The notes below the pieces were generated by a model. It saw nothing but the letters and a program-made list of their open reading frames with translations, was not told the DNA's origin and did no database searches. The position numbers were made by a program, and so were the translations under genes. A DNA stretch of 64,000 nt, from assembly GCF_000151315.2 (NCBI RefSeq), contig NW_011887295.1, forward strand, positions 1,791,914 through 1,855,913, read 5' to 3'. Below, in pieces: positions 12,001 to 21,056 of the stretch; position 1 is the stretch's first letter; the number at the start of each line of letters is the position of its first letter. This DNA is from Capsaspora owczarzaki ATCC 30864. Lineage: Eukaryota > Opisthokonta > Filasterea.

Positions 12001-12256
12001 CCATGATGGTGGATGTGCTATGGTCAAAGGATGGTGGAAACACGGGAGGGCCGGATTCCTGCAGCTCGCCTTGTTCCTCCTCCTGTGCTTTTTTCTCGGC
12101 GTCTAAAACTGGAATGTAAGACGACTGAACTGCATCGTCGAATGAAGGCGGTTCCTCATAGCTTGGTAGGAATGACCTTCGATACGTTCCCACCAGCGGC
12201 TCCTGCGGTTTTGGTTGGCCAGAACCTTCGTTGTCCTGTCCCTCCTCGAGTTTCAT
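6044..12256 (-). CDS. Chitin synthase, division-2-like, intronless
   Basis: One uninterrupted frame of 2,070 residues encodes a multi-pass membrane glycosyltransferase (GT2) that polymerises UDP-GlcNAc into chitin and extrudes it. Residues 1 to about 450 are Ser/Thr/Ala-rich and probably disordered. A large block of membrane segments follows (about 460-1010). The catalytic domain has the DGDVDF metal site (about 1295), PGCFSMARL, the GEDR acid/base motif (about 1397) and QRRRWLPST (about 1527), the product-gripping motif. QRRRW followed by PST is the form typical of animal-type (division 2) enzymes. More membrane helices, a charged Glu/Arg/Lys-rich linker (about 1750-1850) and a last helical pair (about 1980-2060) complete it. 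I see no myosin motor. The absence of introns over 6.2 kb contrasts with its neighbours. The start is the first in-frame ATG. Confidence 0.9.
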   Translation of the reverse strand: MKLEEGQDNEGSGQPKPQEPLVGTYRRSFLPSYEEPPSFDDAVQSSYIPVLDAEKKAQEEEQGELQESGPPVFPPSFDHSTSTIMVLNHSAVSGASVPYSRTLSQSSIDHGENNAIHSHAVKGVVAARKTSSSASSNRSASQPTASPSIATSEENHHHAGTRPQTISTELGSPNVAMPVYPAARLANSARPVTRPQDNSSTTPMDSTETSTTGDYAGWESPTLATLANPVLVVSTQDGAARPASARHAATQEEELGYPQQRYSASRHGTPSVVVVDPLAKRTSADLTQQNLASLPRSAAIRPMQAINELSTSPAHSTATTVSDQHPATSVSAVAAYAASPQLAAAVTHAMLSTPTLAAAVTHAILNSRQHHGLAMSQLASERATFGSSSPAPRRAVNMEQHAASIAAQQAAAQNAAATIGGTIPPDGSPYIRSKRPLPPAAAAGAARTGAQQRGSSNLSLCKTIIGVFLGLSFLVAMGAVSYCLLDLTLGLGDEVVLYSNLTERAVSNHVARKARFAAENPGLVASSGPSYTQTVYVNGQPVELTSTPGFSESVFYVPAFPLASAAVIFALMLPSVPSLLLALIYSYFREHSTSIFRMGRMQVSMMGKFAPATSRDKVFYTGACSLALFMTLCTSALSSGAVVAFLFYVANSTPLMYTIGFLLSAAALPFSVSHWYHAAKGRLVLLQAGKGGSRDPVINQHTRYRNTHFATTAVGHLLEGIANLVARFWVTLTSSRRSFSEAVFVLLTWLSFAALVFLSQRWVAAAAVPLMSAAWWPNLFPRTRFARMHMFIAHAAASPHKYAAIRSLIELLTLCGAGLLVAYLRYEQTPDKLGNSLFQAIDLAIHGHGHDSALVSDGSNDTPVSVLSKVLTTFIAGLAAWVSGWLALTLRMEWLAFTFPLVLTMPLLWLGVWLPCVLPESMVSSHFNMDVSHLTCSDLTQIGVDMRMPASFWSSNDGVLPDSLQIVVAIVAPVLVGVVFLLLLIAMRHMLNREGSSIPLPNSTTLYFVGLPSYAGPHNVAAAILNRRVVVRSKTNASLSSSSSDALLASATRSSSLISRDASAFSPSNSTQGLLAPAASRIFRTSSTVVMADFDNEDEPIVSPVDAALADEQVYRRPVAIFVATMFYREDAEEIHTTISSLCRLAESFDPFAAEGRRLRRNGVQDFVEFHVWIDQALPGGYQAEMSKRMTMLSECGTAVVAIVAASLGVPVRDLYSSIAARRYGAELRVQLATGSSYMYIHFKDVKIVRQGKRWSHILHLRLVSEVRAKSSQVLNFFSAQNDAPDSATNMFVLFTDGDVDFKPKAVEQLLNVMLASPSTGIVSGRIAPIGYSRLAEVQRFEYAIAHWLTKATEHVLGTVLCAPGCFSMARLITTDLCLDEYSVLATNGTEYLELDQGEDRKFCTSSILVRKNFLLDEALHTMSGNGRQYQHHTPTMRRLRTRDHANYRSLSAQDKSAEEARTPFFPHPGSSGGGNSYLGEVPLVGDIVVNINESDNDNKRTFAIQYCSSAVCKTHCPTTMGNWMIQRRRWLPSTDANTEFLLKHWAESAKYNPTLTPFFRFTVAFQYRFGRLTPSTTLFMLSGALVNIVGVSIGAGIFLAVAPAVAVALAAVTLRIESQHIFHQIAAFWYGVLMLITAVHLLILVWGFPLSIVALFLYWIIFTTVIAGLLYGQLWELLCGIWFFIYLPTTTALVGLFAYGNIDDKRWGLREGSASDSDRARAARIAERAKEAADEQKQQEEIRAMARSGTSVVRIRLRLAARHIASSFKSFVKAHVRETMQDLQRLLDEKEESQQQAKLQEAEQKAAERASAASKQKDEEDSKLSAAAAAVNDDAQPVLATFVQRIHAVSDPNTKAAAAPLSHSNVTVTSLCPVATPAPQAPQETRSDGAARTLTASTSSSSISSTTSTTLVKSSTATTNGSNSNNNNTNHTNNSSTSGPDRDLTPAERRFWRRLFYSGSPLAAPAPKAEELSALKMRMSLVALRNSAMTAYCLENIIWLSILFFITSRSELLVPLGFLATSENEPGTSMLGLVVVGCFALTLLIMFVCMLCERVLTLCRVWAEKDMLF

Positions 12257-13243
12257 TGTAACGAGGGATATCCGGAGTTGTTTTTCTTCAAGGAGTTGGC
12301 ATCCAGAGCAGCGATGACCGATTGGACAGACAACAAAGACGAGGCAGAGGGAGAGAACTCGCCGGTTGCAATCTGTGTGTGGGCGTTCTTAGTTGCTTGG
12401 TTGCTCGTGTAATACAACTAGCCGGCGAGTCTGACGCAGTTGGCTTGTCGGGTAGCACAGAACGCGCGTCACTATCGGTCGAAACGCCAAAACAAACTGT
12501 CCAAAACAATAAACGGGGGAAACAAAACGGGTGAGGCAAATTGGGGGGGAGCGAGAAAACAAGATGTGGAAAACCGGCTTCAGCGTTCTTCCCTCGCAAT
12601 TGGCTGACTTTTTCTTCCTCAGATTTCCGAGCGATAGGCGCGTTGTCAAATTGCACCGAGGATGAGGTTCAAGAAAAGAAAAGGAAGACAACAACAAATA
12701 CACATGTCGAGTTCGATGACGCGCGATGAATCATTGCTTTTTCGGCAAGTCGTCAAGCTGACTTGGAAAAGAAATCCCCCTTTCCTTCCATCGTGTGTTC
12801 GTATTGATTTCAACCATCGAGATCACAAAAATAGAGTCGTCGAGAGTCCAAGTTTCGCGAAAGAAAGAACACTGTTGGAAAAACGGTTGGAGCGAAAAGC
12901 CAGAAAGACGAGCATCTCTTCGTCCAACGAGCGTGCTCGACAGCTGTTGGACTTTTAACATCAGCGTAGGGTGTATGCGCATCTGTCTGGAAGCCTTCAT
13001 CTTGAAGCACACATCTGGAATGGGGGTGTGCAGAAGAAAGTAATTTTCGTACCAACGCGAATTTCACGCAGCGGACTGAGCGGATTGGACAAATGGAAAA
13101 ACTAGGACTGTACTGTTCGCACTTCAAAGCGAATGGTGAATACAGAGGCTGACAGAACAACACCAAAAAGAGGACATTCCGACGGTCGATACCTTGAAAA
13201 GAACGGTGTTGGGCCAAAACATTAACGCGGGTGGACTGGTGAA
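12257..13243. other. Intergenic region upstream of chitin synthase
   Basis: This 987-bp region separates the chitin synthase start from the methyltransferase stop, both on the minus strand. It has scattered frames of up to about 135 codons with no family resemblance and no credible splice partners. It presumably includes the chitin synthase promoter and 5' UTR. I can assign nothing else. Confidence 0.4.
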
Positions 13244-14367
13244 TCAGAGGGTGGCCACTGACCCCCCAAGACGAAACTTGACTATCCGTATGCCAGGCTT
13301 CATATAGCTGGGATGCATGGTGATGCTAGCGACTGGTGTTGCAACAAAACCGGCTTCGGCCAAAGCGGCGAACAGGACTTCGTCCACCTGGGCTGAACGC
13401 GTTTGGTGAGCGAGGAGCACGATCGTTGAGGCACTGGCGAGGGCTGCATAGAAGGATTATGAAACAATCAAGCGATAGAAAGAATACAAAGTAAGATGCA
13501 ACAGAATCGACAACGGAAGGAAGAGGAGGAGGACAGATTGACGCTACCTCGAATGGTTCTGACCAACGGTAATACCAAGTCCGCCACCCACACGACATCC
13601 GCTGCAACAATCACATCGATGGCGTTTGGTACTAGCTGTCTGTCCCGCTCTCTGACGAGGTGCAGGTGAGTTTCAAGCTGAATGGTCAGAAATGCTCATT
13701 GTTGCGCGTTTTGACTCACTGATGAAGCCAATCGAGGGCAGTGCAGCTCACATACGGCATCAGCGCAGGGTTGAGCTGTCGATTGGGCTCCAGTATGGAG
13801 GCAACTACGCTGGCCGTGTCGGTGAGAGTAACCGACCTTGCTCCAAAAGCTGCGCAGGCCAACCCGACTAGTCCACTCCCTGCGCCCTGCCACCAAAAGT
13901 TTTTTTTTCGGAGGTCAGGTTGGTGTGTTTGTTGATTTTTTTTTGTGAGTATGAGTTCCCAGTTGGACTTCTGAGAATTCTTTTACTCACCAATTCGAGC
14001 ACATGCTTGTCTGCAACCGCCAAGTCCGGATCGTCGAGGCGGTCGTGCTGCCGCTCGAGACAGCGTGCGAGCTGCAGCGACGCGTCCCAGATGGACGATG
14101 CAGTGCGTACCGTGTGGTGCTCGCCTGCCAGGTCGGTCGCTTCCTGCGCTCGGTTGAGCAGCACGCGCGGCAATCGCGTCGCATTCGGATTCGCAGTCAA
14201 AGCAAAAGCATCGAGCACAGTCCCTGCTCTCAATCAAAAGATCAAAAGGAAGGTGAAGTTGAGGACAAGTCGATTCGGTCATGTTCAGTAGGTTTTGTTG
14301 CTGGCTTACCATTGTCCAAGCGGACCGTGTCCAGGACGAACGCCGGTCCAGGCAAAGCCAGCAGCAT
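13244..14367 (-). CDS. METTL21-type protein methyltransferase
   Basis: Five exons (14367-14310, 14223-13991, 13886-13720, 13651-13548, 13443-13244) total 762 nt, exactly 253 codons plus stop. SAM-binding motif I reads ELGAGSGLVGLACAAFGA. Motif II follows as SVTLTD, and the post-I region contains DVIVAADVVW, the family-typical Asp-Val-Val-Trp near the active site. This layout fits the METTL21/FAM86/methyltransferase-16 group, which mostly methylates lysines of proteins such as chaperones and elongation factors. The substrate cannot be told from sequence. The ATG at 14367 was chosen because the frame is closed upstream by a TGA. It is divergent from NOL12, sharing a short spacer. Confidence 0.82.
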
Positions 14368-14474
14368 TTGAGCCGAGCTTTTGTTTTGAATGGACTGAGC
14401 TTGCTCTTTTGAAATACTCAATGCAACGAGAGCATTGAATCATTAGAAAGCAAAGAATCATCCCAATGTTGTGA

Positions 14475-15825
14475 GCGGAATCTGAGCAACGCAGTCCACT
14501 TTCATTTCATACAGAGTTTCGCAATGGATCCGCGGTTTGCAGTCGGTCCGACGAGCCGCCAAAGTCCAACCAGCCCCGAGCAGCGAACGGCCTGCATCTC
14601 ACACGCGGTGGCGGTGGCGGTGGCGGTGGTAATGGACTGGACCAGCAGCGACGCTCCAAGAAGAATCGCCAGACCAAGCTGGTCGTTGACTTTGATGCAC
14701 AGAACCGCGTGTAAGCGACAAACCCCCCCCCCCTACTACCACCACCACAACAACAACACTTGTATCAAAGGCTCAGACCTTGGCAGTATGAGCTCGGTTG
14801 TGCCGGAGGGGGGGACGTGGAAAGCAGTGGTCGAGCGAGGTGTATGGTAACCATGTGTGCTGGCTTCATATTGGAGATGTCTCACTAGATGGTTGCAATC
14901 AATGTGTACTTTAATTGGGGAAAACATCATCTTGGAATAGGGACTTTTTAACTGGATTCCGCAAGCGAAAGGAGCAGCGTCGTAAGGAGGCGCAGCAGCA
15001 GCAGGAGAAGCTTCTGCACGAAGCCAAGCTCAAGGCGCGCAAGGCGGTGAGTTCTCACATGCATGATTGAAGCGTACCCAGTGTTGTTGTTGACGATGAT
15101 GATGATGATGATGATGATGATTGTGAATGTATGGGATGGATCGAATGGATTCGCCCGGCTGAATTCTCAACTTCCAAAAATCACTCACCTCTTGGAGACC
15201 CCCTTGGTTGGATTGCTAGCGTCTCGATGAAACCCGTGATGCGCGTATGGCTGTGGCCAAGGCGGAGCGGAAGCGCATGGAAGCTGAGGAGCGCGCCAAG
15301 GAAATGGCCGGACACAAGGCGACGAAAGAGTACAAGGATCCCGAGCGCTTGGTCACCGTCACAACCGTATCGTCGCTCGAGCTGGGCGACTTTGACGGCA
15401 GCAACCAGCAAAGCGATGAGGAGGATGAGGATGACGATGACGACGACGATGACGACGATGCAGGCACTGGTGCAATCTTCCAACGGTACGCTGGACTGGT
15501 AGCCGAGGACGATGCGAGTGACGCCGATGACTCGCACGACGAGGACGATCGCCGCAAACCCCTGCGTATGCGCAAGAGCAAAAATGCCGCTTCAAAGCCC
15601 GCCAAGAAATCCCAGCTTGACTCCTGGACTATCGCCGATGATACTGGCGGTTTTGACTTTCCCAGCATCAAGCGCGGAAACAAGCGTGCCTTCTCTGTCG
15701 CGACTGCTGATGACGATGACCAAGATGCGGTGGTCAAACCACCAGCCAAGACCTCTGCTAGTGCTCGCGGTATTGCTCAGGCAGCTAAGCAAGCTCGTTT
15801 GACCAACGGTGCTCGCCGAAAATGA
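14475..15825 (+). CDS. NOL12: NOL12/Nop25-like rRNA-binding protein
   Basis: Three exons (frame open from 14475 to 14710, then 14941-15046, 15220-15825) encode the conserved Nop25 core: KKNRQTKLVVDFDAQNRV joined across the first intron to DFLTGFRKRKEQRRKEA. A Lys/Arg/Glu-rich helix, an acidic Asp run at about 15421-15460 and a basic tail ending ARRK follow. The family acts in the nucleolus in pre-rRNA processing. The N-terminus before the core is a Gly-rich stretch. The start is unresolved: the ATG at 14524 lies in a different frame from the core, and the core frame has no ATG before the upstream stop at 14472-14474. An unseen upstream exon, a tiny intron or a sequence error would explain this. 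Confidence 0.8.
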
Positions 15826-16811
15826 GTGCAGCAAATGTCCAAACCTCAATAGATGGCTGTATTGATTCCATCTCTTTTGTAGCTCATCAGCACGACATTT
15901 TGGCAGTTTCGTTGAATAAGTAAGGATGATCGTGGTTTTCCAGAAATAGGGGAATAGAAGGGGGAAAAGAGGATGGAAAAAGGCGGATGACTGCGCTCAG
16001 GGCATTGTTCAAGGCTAGCGGCCTGCCACTCCCGATCCTTGGAGCATCCGAGAGACAATTTTGCTTTTCAAATTGATATTTTTGCCTCCAGATAGACTCA
16101 CGGAAGGACATGAGGAGCGAGCAGACAACTGGCTCCGGGCTCGAGATGGGACGTCCGTCAGGCTCCGCTTCGGGTCGCACTGGCCCAATCGTAACAAAAG
16201 AGATTGGTTGCAGGAGAGAGCGTTTTCTCTCCTTGCGTTGCCAGTGCGAGGCTTCTGGCTCTGCCCCTCGCGGCCACTTCGATGGTACTGATTAAGCGAT
16301 GCCCTTTCACAGGCGACGCGCCTCAACGTCTAGTGTCCCATAGTCTCGAGCTCGAAACCAGCGCCATGCGCTTTGTGGTTCCTCTCGTACTGTCGATGCA
16401 GCCCTTAAGCTAGCGTCCGCTGCCGAGCAAACTATGGATCGATAAAGTGAGATTTGGACGAAGAGGAGCAAATTTTCAAGTGACGTAAAATTGAATCGAG
16501 TCCATTCACCCAGCTTTACGTAACAATCCCGTCTGCAATTGTGGGAGAGAATGAAGCATTCAAGCGTGTTGAAATCTGTCACAAATGTCGTGTTTTAATG
16601 TTCTGTGAGTGAATTCATAGACGATGGGAAGTAGGGGGGGGGGGAAAAAGAAGAAGAGCGGTACTGCTGGGTCGGTCGATTTCTTTGAGGAGCTGTCAAA
16701 CGCTGGATGGACGGGGTAAATCACCGAGTGTTTGGTCACTGATATCCGCCTTAAGATTCTCTGGTAAACTCAGTTCTGATTTTTGTGTGCACCAACGAGC
16801 AGCGATCAGGA
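15826..16811. other. Intergenic region between NOL12 and the TTI2-like gene
   Basis: This 986-bp region contains a candidate structured RNA at 16139-16380, listed separately. The remainder holds a run of G at about 16636-16645 and short frames without family resemblance. It should also contain the NOL12 polyadenylation site and the promoter of the next gene. Confidence 0.4.
16139..16380. ncRNA. Candidate structured non-coding RNA
   Basis: This spacer segment folds by direct reading into nested long helices. 16139-16146 (GCTCGAGA) pairs with 16344-16351, and 16147-16152 (TGGGAC) pairs with 16335-16340 across a 3-nt bulge, giving 14 bp closing about 180 nt. Inside it, 16176-16184 (CGCACTGGC) pairs with 16240-16248. 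That helix encloses two hairpins, 16185-16190 with 16202-16207 and 16210-16219 with 16226-16236, forming a three-way junction. A further hairpin pairs 16356-16364 with 16368-16380. No plausible ORF covers it. This many perfect helices in 240 nt suggests a functional RNA such as RNase P/MRP, SRP or telomerase RNA. I could not match any of their consensus motifs, and the strand is unresolved. Confidence 0.5.
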
Positions 16812-18563
16812 ATGACTGTCGTGGCGGGCTTTCCTCCGATTCGCATTGACACAACGACCGTTCTGGATGCGCCAGACCTGCCCGTCCATGTCGCTGCCAT
16901 TGAGGCATTTCGTCAGGATGCCGTTCAGTGCATCGCAGCCGCAATGGCGTCGGTGGATGGCACTCGAGATGCGCAGTCGGACCAGGCTGCGAACGCCGCC
17001 ACCTGCGACTGCGCGACCAGGCTCAAGCTGCTCGACCCAGCAGATCAAGACAGCGCGGGACTGCCAACAACCCCAAAAGTCACATTGCTGTCGCTCTTCG
17101 CGGGTCTGGCGTCGCGCAATCCATACTCGAGCGCTGAACTGCGACAAAGCCTCGTCCAGCTCGTTGATGCAAGTGCTGCGTCCAAGTGCTGCCGAGTCAC
17201 CCGTGAATTCACGACACAGCTGGATCGTGCTCAAGCATGGATTGGCGTGCACCACGATGTGCTTTTTCGAACGCTTCTCGTCGCATGGTTGTCCGACAAA
17301 CCTGAATCTGGCAGCAGGATTGAAGCTAAACTGGCATTGTGCGGACTCGTGGAACTAGCTCCGGTCAGTTGGTCATTGTGTTTGGTCGTGTGTTTGTATC
17401 CGTGCTAGTGTGGGGTAGGGTGTTTGTCCGAGTTGTGTGATTGACAGTGTTTTTGACAATGATCTGCTGATTGGTAATCTCGTTTCAGGCATCGGCTCTC
17501 GCAACCCACCATGCGCTGTTGATAGCTCAGCTCATCAACCTGTATGAAGACTATGAGCAACAGAACAAGATTCTGGCACTCGGTGGACTACAACGCGTCT
17601 TTGAGCTTGTGCCTGCCGCGCTTCTTTGCGGGAATGGGTTGGCACCAGCTGTCCTACAAGTAAGGGTTGGTGGCGGGTTTTTTTCCTGTTGATTTTGATG
17701 GAGTCTTGCCTTGGATTGACTGGATTCCTTGGCTTGGTGCGTTGATCACCGTGTTGCAGAGTTTACATACTCAAGCTACGCAACGGCATGTTCAGCTCGC
17801 AAAAGCCCTTTACGCAACCATGCTCGCCGTGTTGCAGGTGGTGTGTCCAAGTCCTATGACATCACATTTGCGCATCAGTGAGGTTGATCAGGCTTTTTCA
17901 CGACTGCTGGTGCAGGCGCGCGGCGAAGACCATGTTGGATTGCGCAAAGTATGTGAGGGAAGGTTGTTTGATTGGTGTTACGATCCGTTCTTACTCTTCT
18001 CCTGGTTTAGGTATTCATTGATGCGATTGATGTGTTTGTACGGCGTCTTGGCCCGGTCTCTGCTCGACATTTGAAGGTTTGACTTTCTATGGACGTTGTT
18101 GTCCCAATTCTCTCGGTCAGAATGCTCATTGGGGAAGGAAATACCCACTTGTATTATCACACTCTTTGTCTAGAATCTGTGCCGGGTACTTGAGGATTAT
18201 CTGGCTCAAGCCAATGATCCGGATTCGCAACAAATAGCCGCTTCGGTAGTTTGCGAGCTGGCATCGACCTGTGAGCTCAGGTTGGAAGATCTTTGAATGT
18301 TTTTGCTGTAGCTGTGTCTTGTTTCTGTGTTCTCATTTGAATGTCGTCATCCATTCAGGTTGGGCGTGCACAATGAACTCCATTCGCCAATATCGGCACT
18401 TGCAGCGCGATTTGAACAAGGTAAGCTCGAGCACAACGTTGGTGTGTATTTCAAGTCGCGTATTGATGCTTACTCGGTGAGGTTTGGGTGCGATGCAGAC
18501 CCAGGGAACGTTGCGATGGCAGCTCGGTTGCGGACAGTGGTTGCGAAAGTTGGTTGGAAGTGA
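16812..18563 (+). CDS. TTI2-like helical-repeat protein
   Basis: Six exons (16812-17363, 17489-17659, 17760-17948, 18011-18076, 18174-18280, 18359-18563) sum to 1,290 nt, or 429 residues. The product is all-helical with no membrane segment. The block LYEDYEQQNKILALGGLQRV, followed by LLCGNGLAPAVLQSL, resembles the core of Tel2-interacting protein 2. TTI2 is part of the TELO2-TTI1-TTI2 co-chaperone that matures ATM, ATR, mTOR and related kinases. Human TTI2 is about 508 residues, so the length fits. The resemblance is moderate; another ARM-repeat family remains possible. All introns are short GT-AG introns, and the start is the first ATG after an AT-rich leader. Confidence 0.6.
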
Positions 18564-19499
18564 ATCTGAGCTTGTTGCTTTTGTATTTTTGGATAAATTA
18601 TTTCATTTTGGATTCAGTATTACTTGAATTTATGTGTGTGTTGTTGTCTGTATCAATGTGGTGCTGAGGGTCCGTTGTTGGCAATCGAGTCTGCTTGTTG
18701 GGACGGTGTCGGTAATGGTCTACGCAACTGTGTTTGTCCGAAGAGCACCCTTCAACCGCAAATGACGTACGATAGCATCAATATTCCATCCAGGCTTGGT
18801 CAGTTGCATTGCAATTCAACGTTGACATACTCATACGCAATATGAAACATTGAACTAGTTGCAATGCGACTGGGTTGGTAAACGTGTCAAGCACAAAGTT
18901 TGTCGCCTTTGCTCATTCACGTCCTGTGACCTTTTCTCCCCCATGAAGTGATTAGAATAGTATAAAATAACATTTAGCATATAAAAACACTCAAAAGCAC
19001 GGGATATTATACCGAATGGGGATGGTATACCCTGTCAAAGTGGACGGTTTGGCAGCGATTTTGTGCTCTCACACAATTTTCAACTCATCGCAGCTACTGC
19101 AACCCAAACTGAGCCAAACCTGGTACTGAGTCTGCGCTACACGAGCACATCAATCATGCACTGTCTATTCACCGCCGCTCATCCTTGATTGCAACGAACG
19201 AGATTGTGCACTGCGCAAATTCTGTTTCCACAAAAGCCACGTCGTTCCTCTCACCAACCTCAAACTCCCCAATCCTTCACTCCATCCTAGTTTTACGATT
19301 TACCACAACTCAACCGCAACTCAACACAACATCTGAGAAACGCCAGTCATCAAATTTCACGTGCAAATTTCTCAAAGCTCCAAACTCCCAAACTCAACAA
19401 CAAAACGCTCAACCAACACAACATCTCAACTCAAACCACACATCAAACCCCAGAGAGAGATAGAGATATAGTGAGAGATCGAATACAAGCTGCCCGTAA
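18564..19499. other. Intergenic region upstream of the mitochondrial carrier
   Basis: This 936-bp region lies between two plus-strand genes. An AT-rich island at about 18950-18990 includes TATAAAA-like stretches but is roughly 500 bp from the carrier start, so a TATA role is doubtful. The 300 bp before the carrier are CA- and AAC-rich. No gene is recognisable. Confidence 0.4.
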
Positions 19500-20977
19500 A
19501 TGCCAACGGTCGAGTTTCTGGCCGGCTTGGTCTCTGGCGCTATCAGCACCGTAGTCACGCATCCGTTCGACACGGTCAAGGTGAAGATGCAGGTGACGAC
19601 CGGCCGCGCTGCGTACAAGGGCATGCTGCACTGTGCCGTCGACATTGTGCGCACGGAGGGCGTCCTGGCCCTGTACAGCGGGATGGTCCCGCCACTGCTC
19701 GCTCGGCCGTTCGTCCAGGCCGCGGGATTTGGCATCATGGGCGAGCTGCGCAGCCTCATGAACGTCTCCGTCCAGGACGGCTCACTCAAGCACGTCTGCA
19801 CAGTCTCGCTCGCGGGCGGCCTCACTGGCGTATCGCTGGCCGCGCTCATGTCGCCGGTCGAGCTGGTCAAAATCAAGCTGCAAGAGCAAGGCCGTTCTGC
19901 ACAGGCCGGCAACCCGACGAACGAGGCCAGTCCAGGCTCAAGCACAAGCACGAACACGACACACAACGGAAACGCTTCGTCCAGTGCAAAGGCGTCGCAG
20001 CGCCAGTACAGCACCTGGTGGTCGAAAGCCAGCAGCAGCAGCCCCAACCGGTTACTCGGCTCAGCTCCATCCGCTCCATCCTCCTTTGTTGGATCGTCGC
20101 CACAAACGGCAGCAACTGTACTTCAAAATGCATCGAAGCAACTCCGGCCATTCAGTTCTGGCCCAGCTGCAGAGCTATCAGAGCCGCCCTATGCAGGAAC
20201 GGCCGATTGTGCCAAGCGAATTTTTGCCCAACACGGTGTTCGGGGACTGTTTCAAGGCATGTGGTCGACCTGTCTGCGCAATGGGCTCGGCTGGGCGTCG
20301 TTCTTTGTTGTGTCTGACATTTGCAAGCTCCGATTCCAGCCAGAAGGAGGAGCGCAGCCTGCAGGCGCGCGCGTCGCGAGCGCTGCTGCTCAACCGCCAC
20401 CAGTCAATCCTCCCCCAGTAGAAGCCACGCAATCCACCTGGAAGGACGCACTAAGAAAGGCGAAATCCCTGCTAGTCAAACCAAAACCCAGCATAGACAA
20501 CGAGGTCATTGTGACCAGCGGCGGCCAGCTTGTAGTTGAGTTTGTCAAGCACCCCGCAGTGCCGGGACTTGCCACACTCCCCGAAGCACCACCGGCTCGT
20601 TTCGGCATCACGACGCTGCTCGTGTCTGGAGGTCTGGCGGGGCTGGCATCTTGCATGATTGCTATGCCAGCAGACTTGATCAAGTCTCGAATGCAAGTGC
20701 AGTCGTTTGCTGCCCCCAAGTACACGAGTATCATGGACTGCGCACGGCAAAGCTGGGTTAGTCGATGGATAGAGTGTCGTGCGGATTGAAAGAATGGTCT
20801 ACTCACGATGTGTTTTTTTTGTCTCTTGGTCGCTGCGCAACTCTGCAGGTCGAAGGCGGGTGGCGTGTATTCTACAAAGGCCTCTACCCGGCAGTATTGC
20901 GCAATGTCATTGGCAGTGCTGCAGTTTTGTTGGCGTATGAGGAGACTTTGCATCTTCTTCATCGCTTTGATGCTTAG
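19500..20977 (+). CDS. Mitochondrial carrier (SLC25 family) with long insert
   Basis: Two exons (19500-20756, 20849-20977) encode 461 residues. All three carrier repeats are present with their P-x-[D/E]-x-x-[K/R] signatures: PFDTVKVKMQ, PVELVKIKLQ and PADLIKSRMQ. The protein should be an inner-membrane metabolite exchanger with six transmembrane helices. Usual carriers are about 300 residues; here low-complexity Ser/Gln/Ala-rich insertions sit after the second signature and again before the third repeat. FLAGLVSGAISTVVTHPFDT at the N-terminus resembles carnitine/acylcarnitine and basic-amino-acid carriers, but the substrate cannot be named. It converges closely on the SPO16-like gene, with 79 bp between stop codons. 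Confidence 0.88.
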
Positions 20978-21056
20978 ATTGGGCAAGCGAATACACTGTA
21001 CTTAATTTGCATAACACTTTTTGGCAAACTCACAACGCAACATCCACACCACTATA

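Noticed and set aside
12662-13217. Several overlapping frames of 80-135 codons on both strands between chitin synthase and the methyltransferase.
   Set aside because: They lack conserved motifs, splice partners and coding-type composition; they read as chance frames.
16372-16395. A 14-nt minus-strand match, AGTACGAGAGGAAC, identical to the sarcin-ricin loop of large-subunit rRNA.
   Set aside because: The bases on either side cannot form the conserved loop-closing stem, and neither upstream nor downstream sequence resembles LSU rRNA. It is probably coincidence inside or beside the structured RNA candidate.
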